A DNA stretch of 64,000 nucleotides from Akkermansia muciniphila (GTDB lineage: Bacteria; Verrucomicrobiota; Verrucomicrobiia; Verrucomicrobiales; Akkermansiaceae), in the NCBI RefSeq assembly GCF_002884975.1, contig NZ_PJKB01000002.1:641369-705368 (forward strand), written 5' to 3'. A model generated the notes under the pieces. The model saw nothing but the letters and a program-made list of their open reading frames with translations. It was not told the origin of the DNA and made no database searches. Of this stretch, positions 55,326-64,000 are shown in pieces; the stretch's first letter is position 1, and each line of letters starts with the position of its first letter. A program made the position numbers and the translations under genes.

Positions 55326-56300
55326 TCAGGGAGCGTGGCGCCCGTTCCTTCTGTTGTTTTCATGCGCTTTTTTCTGTTCCAGAAGCCATTTCCTGTCCTG
55401 GGGGCTGATTTTTTGCAGGGACGTCCTGCTCTGGTGGCCGTCCAGTTCCTGGAGCCAGAGGGCATGGTCTTTCTCCGAGTAGCGTGAGAGCTTGGCGAAG
55501 ACCGTGTTCCCGTTGAGCCCCGTCCAGACGCGGTATCCCTTGGGTATGAGCGTCTTCTTGAATTCCTCATACTGCTGCCCGGCCAGTTTGACGCTGTTTT
55601 TAATCTGGTCAAAGTAAAGGGCGTTTTGGCCCGTATAATAACCGCGTATGGTGTCCACCTTGGTTCCGTCCGGAGACATCACCAGCAGCACGGGCGTGCC
55701 CCTTACGCCGAACAGGGAGGGGGCCTTTTGCACGTACTCCAGCATTTTCCTGCGCTTTTTGAAAATGGGTTCGTTTTCAAACTTTTCCGCCTGGTCGTAA
55801 CAGACCCGGACGACGTTGCTTTTCGCCCAGTCTTCAAATTCCTTCGTATGGAGAAGTTCCGCCGCCAACTTCCGGCTGGGAGGGCTGCCTGTGGAATGAT
55901 GGAACCAGATCAGAATGGGTTTTCCGGTGCTCTGGGCTTCCCGGAGAGCGGAAGGGTAGCTCTGGATCCAGCGTTCGTTTTCCTTGCGCTGGGCGAAGGC
56001 TTCATCCAGTCCGGGGATGGGGGCTTCCGGGTCATGCGCATCCGTATAGTAGACGGCGCCGCTGTCCGCCCTGGTCATTTCCTCCTGTGTGGAGGCAGTG
56101 AGCTGGTGGGCCTGCTGCTGGCCCGGCGTGGTGCCCATCAATCCGGTTGGAACGTTGGCGATGGAGTTGGCCATATTGTCCTGCATGTATTCCGAAAGGC
56201 TTTTTTTCACCTTCGGTTTTCCTGATTCCGGAGAGGTTCCCACGCAGGAGCACAGGGCGGCGGAGACAAACAGAAGCATGGATAGCCTGAGCAGACTCAT
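55326..56300 (-). CDS. lipoprotein with thioredoxin fold and C-terminal SHD1 domain
   Basis: 324 aa from the ATG at 56300. Lipobox ALCSC. From about residue 125 to 255 it resembles a thioredoxin-like domain (GKPILIWFHHSTGSPPSRKL, GVRGTPVLLVMSPDGTKV), where the cis-proline is present but the CxxC pair is replaced by S-T-G-S, so it cannot be a disulfide oxidoreductase. The last 60 residues (RVWTGLNGNTVFAKLSRYSE and the LQKISPQDRKWLLEQ end) match SHD1, a small domain known from Sla1 that is frequent in Planctomycetes and Verrucomicrobia. Probably a structural or binding envelope protein. Confidence 0.72.
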   Translation of the reverse strand: MSLLRLSMLLFVSAALCSCVGTSPESGKPKVKKSLSEYMQDNMANSIANVPTGLMGTTPGQQQAHQLTASTQEEMTRADSGAVYYTDAHDPEAPIPGLDEAFAQRKENERWIQSYPSALREAQSTGKPILIWFHHSTGSPPSRKLAAELLHTKEFEDWAKSNVVRVCYDQAEKFENEPIFKKRRKMLEYVQKAPSLFGVRGTPVLLVMSPDGTKVDTIRGYYTGQNALYFDQIKNSVKLAGQQYEEFKKTLIPKGYRVWTGLNGNTVFAKLSRYSEKDHALWLQELDGHQSRTSLQKISPQDRKWLLEQKKAHENNRRNGRHAP

Positions 56301-56397
56301 GCCCGATCTGATAGCATAACCGGGAGCGGTTCGCAACCGGGAATTTGCAGTCTCCGGCCCTTCTTTCCGCAGAAGGAAGGGGCGTGTGGCGCCGAAA

Positions 56398-58197
56398 TCA
56401 ATCTCCCGTTTTCAGCACCTTGATAAAGGCTTCCTGCGGGATGTTGATTTTTCCGATGGCCTTCATGCGCTTCTTGCCTTCCTTCTGCTTTTCCAGAAGC
56501 TTGCGCTTGCGGGTGACGTCACCGCCGTAGCATTTGGCCGTCACGTCCTTGCGCATGGGGGAGATGCTTTCACGGGCAATGATCTTGCCGCCAATGCAAG
56601 CCTGGATGGCTACGGTGAAGAGCTGGCGGGGGATGACGTTTTTCAGGCGTTCCGCCAGTTCGCGGCCGCGGGAGGCTGCCTTGTCCTGGTGGACGATCAT
56701 GGAGAAGGCGTCCACCGGTTCCCCGGCAATGAGCATATCCATCTTGATGAGTTTGGCCGCCTGGTAGCCTGCATATTCATAGTCCATGGAACCGTAGCCG
56801 CGGGTCATGGATTTGAGCTTGTCGTTGAAATCCACCAGAATTTCCGCCAGAGGCACGGTACAGGTGAGCATCACGCGCGTGTCGTCAATCGTTTCCGTGT
56901 TGGTCACGCTGCCGCGTTTTTCCAGGACCAGCTGCATGATGTCTCCGATGTATTCTCCGGGGAGCATGACGAACACCTTGACAATGGGTTCCCGGATTTC
57001 CTGAATTTCCTGCTGTTCCGGGAGCAGGCTGGGGTTGTCCACGCTGATTTCCTCCCCGTTGGTTTTGGTGACCTCGTAAATCACGGAGGGGTAGGTGGAA
57101 ATGATGTCCATGTTGAATTCCCGGCGCAGGCGCTCCTGGATGATTTCCATGTGGAGCAGGCCCAGGAAGCCGCAGCGGAACCCGAAGCCCAGGGCTACGG
57201 AGGATTCCGCCTGGAAGGAAAAGGCGGCGTCATTGATCTGAAGCTTGGCCATGGCGGCCTTCAGGGCTTCAAAGTCCGAGGAGTCCACCGGATAAATGCC
57301 GGAGAAGACCATGGGGCGGATTTCCTTGAAGCCGGGCAGGGGGGAGGGGCACGGGCGCATGTAGTCCGTATAGGTGTCGCCAATCTTGACGTCCGCCGCG
57401 GATTTCATGTTGGCGATGATGTAGCCCACGTCGCCGGCTTCCAGGGAGTCCGTCCGGGTCATCTTGGGGGTGAAGATGCCCACTTCCTTCACTTCATACA
57501 CTTCATCCGTGGCGAAGAGCTTGACCTTCATGCCGCGCTGCACGCTGCCGGAAATGACGCGCACATAAGAAACCACGCCGCGGTAGGCGTCATAAACGGA
57601 GTCGAATACCAGGGCGCGCAGGAGACCGTCTTCCTGCGTCTTGGGGGGGGGGATGCGCTGGACGACGGCCTCCAGAATGTCGTCAATGCCGATGCCCATT
57701 TTGGCGGAAGCATGGATGGCTTCCTCATGGGGGATGCAGACAATGTCCTCCAGCTGGCGGTACACGTTGGGAAGATTGGCGCTGGGAAGGTCGATCTTGT
57801 TGATGACGGGGATGATGGACAGATTCAGGTCCATCGCCAGGTGCATGTTGGCGAGCGTCTGGGCCTCCACGCCCTGGGCGGCGTCCACAATGAGAAGGGC
57901 GCCTTCACACGCGGCCAGGGAACGGGACACTTCATAGGAGAAGTCCACGTGGCCGGGCGTGTCCAGCAGGTTGAGCTTGTAGGTTTTTCCGTCCTTGGCC
58001 TTGTAAAAGATGGTGACGGGGTGGGACTTGATGGTAATGCCCTTTTCCCGTTCCAGGTCCATGGCATCCAGAAGCTGATCCTGCTTTTCCCGTTCGGAAA
58101 TGGTATTTGTCTTTTCCAGTAGCCGGTCGGAAAGGGTGGTCTTTCCGTGGTCAATGTGAGCGATGATGGAGAAATTGCGAGTCAGTTCAATGGACAT
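56398..58197 (-). CDS. lepA: elongation factor 4 (back-translocating GTPase)
   Basis: 599 aa. GTPase G1 AHIDHGKTT (residues 13-21), G3 DTPGHVDF, G4 NKIDLPSA; the C-terminal domain (MDYEYAGYQAAKLIKMDMLI, GGDVTRKRKLLEKQKEGKKR) is unique to LepA. Normal length. Acts on stalled ribosomes in the cytoplasm. Confidence 0.97.
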   Translation of the reverse strand: MSIELTRNFSIIAHIDHGKTTLSDRLLEKTNTISEREKQDQLLDAMDLEREKGITIKSHPVTIFYKAKDGKTYKLNLLDTPGHVDFSYEVSRSLAACEGALLIVDAAQGVEAQTLANMHLAMDLNLSIIPVINKIDLPSANLPNVYRQLEDIVCIPHEEAIHASAKMGIGIDDILEAVVQRIPPPKTQEDGLLRALVFDSVYDAYRGVVSYVRVISGSVQRGMKVKLFATDEVYEVKEVGIFTPKMTRTDSLEAGDVGYIIANMKSAADVKIGDTYTDYMRPCPSPLPGFKEIRPMVFSGIYPVDSSDFEALKAAMAKLQINDAAFSFQAESSVALGFGFRCGFLGLLHMEIIQERLRREFNMDIISTYPSVIYEVTKTNGEEISVDNPSLLPEQQEIQEIREPIVKVFVMLPGEYIGDIMQLVLEKRGSVTNTETIDDTRVMLTCTVPLAEILVDFNDKLKSMTRGYGSMDYEYAGYQAAKLIKMDMLIAGEPVDAFSMIVHQDKAASRGRELAERLKNVIPRQLFTVAIQACIGGKIIARESISPMRKDVTAKCYGGDVTRKRKLLEKQKEGKKRMKAIGKINIPQEAFIKVLKTGD

Positions 58198-58456
58198 GGT
58201 GGTCTCTACCCTTCTAACGTGAGTGCCCTGTGCGCGGGGAGGGTAACACAGCCCATGCGGCGGTCAAGACCGGAGCATGACTGCCCGCCGTTCCTTGTCG
58301 GCAGACCGTGCCGCGCCGGTTCCATCCGTTCCGGAAAAACCGTCATTCATGACAAGAGCGGAACCGGGAGATTGAACGTGAAGGGGGAGGTAGGGCTCTC
58401 AACTGGTGCAGGCACGCGAGTTCCTCTCCGTGCAGCCACTTTTACTTTGTCAGCAT

Positions 58457-58660
58457 ATGAAATCCTTTTTAGCAGCCATTTTAAGTCTATTCGTTCCCGG
58501 CCTTGGCCAGTTGTACAAGGGCCACTTTGTCCAGGCCATCATCTGGTTCCTGGTGGTGGGCGCGGCATACGGCCTCCTGTACTGGTTCATCTTCGCCCTT
58601 GTTCCGATTGTCCTGCATATCATCTGCATTCTGCAGGCGTACTTCATGGACAACGAATGA
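58457..58660 (+). CDS. small TM2-like membrane protein
   Basis: 67 aa from the ATG at 58457. Two membrane helices around a PGLGQLYKGH loop, the mark of TM2-type and related small proteins. Topology and function unknown. Stands alone between lepA and the GyrI-like gene. Confidence 0.7.
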   Translation: MKSFLAAILSLFVPGLGQLYKGHFVQAIIWFLVVGAAYGLLYWFIFALVPIVLHIICILQAYFMDNE

Positions 58661-58679
58661 GATTGTCCGGAGCATGGGC

Positions 58680-59315
58680 TTAACGCCTCTTTACCGGAAG
58701 GCGAAGAACCGTTTTCAGGCGGTCCGGAGACGTTTTCCGGGGATCGGAAAGGTAAATTTCATGGTGGGTGCGTGAACCTTCCATATCCGGAAGGAGCTCC
58801 GCCTCTTCCATGAAGGCGTGCATGCGGGCCAGCGTGGCTGGTTCGTCGTCATAGGGGCCCGTATGCAGGCATTGCACGCAGAGGCCTTCCCGCAGGGAGT
58901 CCAGGCGGGCGGCTTCCGTATTCAGGTGAGGTTTTTTCCTGGCGACCTGCTCCTGCGCATAAGACAGGGTCTCCTGCGTTACAAATCCGGGCTGGCGGAT
59001 CATGGATACCCACCGGAAATCCTTTTTGCAGGCAGGCGCGGTGGAACCGCAGCTCCACCACAGGCTTTCCAGAGGGGGAACGACGTATTCATGGTAATCC
59101 GGAATGGGAAAAGTCCTTTTTTTGCCTCCCATGCGCACGGCATAGGACAAGGCGTACAGCAATTCCACGGCGTGCTGGTAAGCTCCTGCCGGATCATTGG
59201 GGTCCCCCTCTCCCTCCACCATGAAAAAGTTCATTTCAGGAACGTTCGCCAACACGGGGTGTGAAGGGGGAAGGTAGAAGCGCTTTTCTTCTTTTTTAAA
59301 ATCCAGAGGAGACAT
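58680..59315 (-). CDS. GyrI-like small-molecule-binding protein
   Basis: 211 aa, cytoplasmic. The opening PLDFKKEEKRFYLPPSHPVL and MNFFMVEGEGDPN fit the DUF/GyrI-like domain present in stand-alone proteins of this kind; VMLHTGPYDDEP-like (LHTGPYDDEPATLARMHAFM) is the conserved C-terminal block. Such domains bind small hydrophobic or cationic compounds, often as sensors or drug traps. Ligand unknown. Convergent with the small TM2-like gene. Confidence 0.83.
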   Translation of the reverse strand: MSPLDFKKEEKRFYLPPSHPVLANVPEMNFFMVEGEGDPNDPAGAYQHAVELLYALSYAVRMGGKKRTFPIPDYHEYVVPPLESLWWSCGSTAPACKKDFRWVSMIRQPGFVTQETLSYAQEQVARKKPHLNTEAARLDSLREGLCVQCLHTGPYDDEPATLARMHAFMEEAELLPDMEGSRTHHEIYLSDPRKTSPDRLKTVLRLPVKRR

Positions 59316-59354
59316 GGGTGCAGGCTATCAGGAAAGGGGGAAACGTGCACGAAT

Positions 59355-59392
59355 AAAAAGGCTGTTCCTTCCGGGGGAGGAACAGCCTTTTT
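59355..59392 (-). terminator. terminator of the fourth PEP-CTERM gene
   Basis: Perfect arms AAAAAGGCTGTTCC and GGAACAGCCTTTTT, 10-base loop; symmetric A and T runs make it bidirectional. Confidence 0.92.
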
Positions 59393-59411
59393 AAGAAGAG
59401 TGAAGAATGTG

Positions 59412-60119
59412 TCAGGCCCTGCGGCGGCGCATCATCAGCGCAGCCAGCCCCAGCAATCCCAGGGAAGCCGTAGCCGGTTCCGGAACGACAGCCAGCGTGC
59501 CTTCCAGGGAGATGTCCGTAACAACGGCGTTGTTTCCGTCATTGCCTCCCACACTGCCCAGAACGGCATAAACCTTGCCGTTTCCGTTCGCCTTGAGAGC
59601 GGACATCTGCTCGTCCGTCAGGTCATAGGAAACATTCCATACGGAACCGTTGTTGCCTCTGGAACCCTTGCAAAGCTCCACAACGTCTCCGGTCATGGTT
59701 TCATACCACAGGGAATACGTGAAGGTGGGGCCGGTGCCGGGAGGCGTAAGGCTGAAGCTGAAGGTCAGTCCGTCATAGGCCTGCATATTGTCAATGGTCA
59801 TTTTCAGGCCTGCACAGACGCCTTTGGTTCCGTTCATGTTGGGCAGGATGATGGACTGGGTCTCTGTATTGACGGAAGCTTTCCCCCATTTCAAGTCGGC
59901 ATTTCCGGTGGTGGTGTACCATCCGTCGGTCCGGGAGGCGTTTCCCAGCCAGCCCTTGACATCGGCTTCTGTAATTCCGTTTCCGGTTAAACGTCCGGCT
60001 GTGTTGTAGCCCTGGCCCGTGATGCTTTCGATGCCGGGCATCAGCTCAACCGTGGCCGCAAAAGCTGTAGTTGCCAATCCCGCCAGTCCGAGGAAAATGG
60101 TGCAGAGTGTTTTCTTCAT
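59412..60119 (-). CDS. PEP-CTERM sorting-domain protein
   Basis: 235 aa. Signal peptide MKKTLCTIFLGLAGLATTAFA; ectodomain with TFSYSLWYETMTG and MTIDNMQAYDGLTFSFSLTP strands of beta-sandwich character and no named motif; C-terminus VVPEPATASLGLLGLA and MMRRRRA. The last 22 residues differ from the pair at 9373-11132 at only one or two positions. Predicted exosortase substrate. Upstream lies the third inverted-repeat pair. Confidence 0.85.
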   Translation of the reverse strand: MKKTLCTIFLGLAGLATTAFAATVELMPGIESITGQGYNTAGRLTGNGITEADVKGWLGNASRTDGWYTTTGNADLKWGKASVNTETQSIILPNMNGTKGVCAGLKMTIDNMQAYDGLTFSFSLTPPGTGPTFTYSLWYETMTGDVVELCKGSRGNNGSVWNVSYDLTDEQMSALKANGNGKVYAVLGSVGGNDGNNAVVTDISLEGTLAVVPEPATASLGLLGLAALMMRRRRA

Positions 60120-60154
60120 ATCCTTTTGATGGTGTTAAACGGTGTTTACAGTTA

Positions 60155-60459
60155 CGGATTAGCAATCCGGAGTCAAGTTCTAATTCTAAGAACAAGGAAT
60201 TTGTGTTGAACAATGTTGTAATTATCAAAAGGCATTTCCCGGTGAAAGGAGACTTTCCGTAATCGCCAGACTCTCCCAGGGAGCGCCGCTGGCTTCTGCG
60301 GCAGCCAGACATGAAGTTGAACGGAAACTTACTTTATTCCCTGAAAGCCAGTGCATCCTGACGAACGTCTGTATTTCAGATGCCGGAGGGGCCTGCGGCG
60401 CTCCTTGGAAGGATGGAAATCCATGCTCCGTTTTTCATTCATAACGGATTGCTAATCCG
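60155..60459. repeat. inverted-repeat-bounded segment upstream of PEP-CTERM gene (candidate invertible promoter)
   Basis: Left arm CGGATTAGCAATCCG (60155-60169) and right arm CGGATTGCTAATCCG (60445-60459) are exact reverse complements. The 275-base interior is longer than at the other two loci and mixed in composition: the left part is AT-rich (minus-strand TAGAAT could be a -10 near the left arm), the middle contains a GC-rich stretch. Function as an inversion is inferred. Confidence 0.68.
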
Positions 60460-60814
60460 GTGGAGACCTTGTTTTTGACTGGATAGAGATGCAAGGTGTT
60501 CTATGTGAAAATCTTGCATCTTTATCCATTTCCCGGCAACTGCAATTTTTCTAAAAAAGGAGGGCTCTTATCAGATTTGGCGGTGAGTTCCGGGCGGGGT
60601 GTTTCCTTCCAACGGTTATAGAGAGAATGGCCGGAATCCCGTGTTCCCCGCCAGGCAGGGCGGAACGTGGAGAGTTGCGGTTTCCCATCCCCTGCCGGGG
60701 CTTGAAATGGCGGAAAACGGAACGTTTATTGATCCGGGGGAGATGCTCCGGACGAAGCTGGAAGGAAGGGACGCCAGTTTTTGAAGCCCATTCAGGCTTC
60801 CCTTGCTCCTGGCA
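60460..60814. other. intergenic region without a recognisable gene
   Basis: About 355 bases between the right inverted-repeat arm and the rpoC terminator. Contains a run of T/A near 60540-60560 and a Gly-rich-looking open frame without coding signature; nothing named. Confidence 0.5.
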
Positions 60815-60850
60815 TAAAAAATGCGGGGCCTTCATCCAGAAGGCCCCGCA
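60815..60850 (-). terminator. terminator of rpoC
   Basis: Arms TGCGGGGCCTT and AAGGCCCCGCA, 7-base loop, followed on the minus strand by TTTTTT. Lies 27 bases past the stop codon. Confidence 0.92.
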
Positions 60851-60876
60851 GGTTGAGGTGTTTTGCCGGGAACGGC

Positions 60877-64000
<3,124 letters not shown>

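Noticed and set aside
56386-58122. Long open frame antisense to lepA
   Set aside because: Shadow of lepA; composition is typical of antisense GC-rich frames and no motif is seen.

Overview
This window looks like chromosomal DNA from a mucin-degrading gut member of the Verrucomicrobiota, closest in character to Akkermansia. That is an inference, based on: PEP-CTERM proteins that end in a run of arginines, secreted GH20 and GH31 glycosidases beside a Cys-type sulfatase, a Bacteroides-like succinate dehydrogenase/fumarate reductase, and GC-rich genes with long antisense open frames. I see no rRNA, CRISPR array, insertion sequence, prophage or integrase gene. One tRNA, initiator tRNA-fMet, is present.

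Layout. 1-3338 (+): end of a GT28 glycosyltransferase, coaX, acpP, an unknown protein, a LysM protein and dtd, then a 7-bp tandem repeat. 3931-7420 (-): sdhB, sdhA and the cytochrome b subunit. 7621-8977: an EboA-like/EboB-like pair facing a YkvA protein. 9373-11132: two divergent PEP-CTERM genes around an inverted-repeat-bounded promoter segment. 11272-16255 (-): GNAT, sulfatase-modifying-factor-fold lipoprotein, fabG, coiled-coil protein, ABC-F ATPase. 16378-18740: two lipoproteins (one of only 42 aa), hpf and tRNA-fMet. 19003-22938: a large GH31 enzyme with FN3, F5/8C, dockerin and cohesin-like domains. 23171-27335: a membrane polyferredoxin with a sirohaem reductase, and a porin. 27478-32788: a complete 2-aminoethylphosphonate uptake and breakdown operon. 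32972-36498: a LytTR regulator followed by a cassette of DUF2589-type proteins, a zinc ribbon and a secreted protein, which is the best candidate for an undescribed system. 36535-44877 (-): household and unknown genes, including a lower-GC pair with an HExxH protein, an overlapping zinc-ribbon/TPM/GDSL cluster and Hsp33. 45086-47667 (+): cyclophilin and a second ABC-F. 47761-51420 (-): a PEP-CTERM gene with its own inverted-repeat segment, then (in transcription order) cysS, cupin and DMT exporter. 51543-54947 (-): GH20 and sulfatase. 55326-60119 (-, one small + gene): thioredoxin-fold/SHD1 lipoprotein, lepA, a small membrane protein, a GyrI-like protein and a fourth PEP-CTERM gene with a third inverted-repeat segment. 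60877 to the right edge (-): rpoC, missing its N-terminus.

The main finding is that all four PEP-CTERM genes lie beside a 150-275 bp non-coding segment bounded by inverted copies of a 15-bp near-palindrome of the form CGGATT-NNN-(A/T)ATCCG. The middle bases differ between loci, but within each locus the two copies are exact reverse complements. This is what a family of invertible (phase-variable) promoters would look like, with each pair insulated from the others by its own spacer. At 10158-10353 the segment lies between two divergent PEP-CTERM genes, so inversion could switch expression from one to the other. No recombinase gene is in the window.
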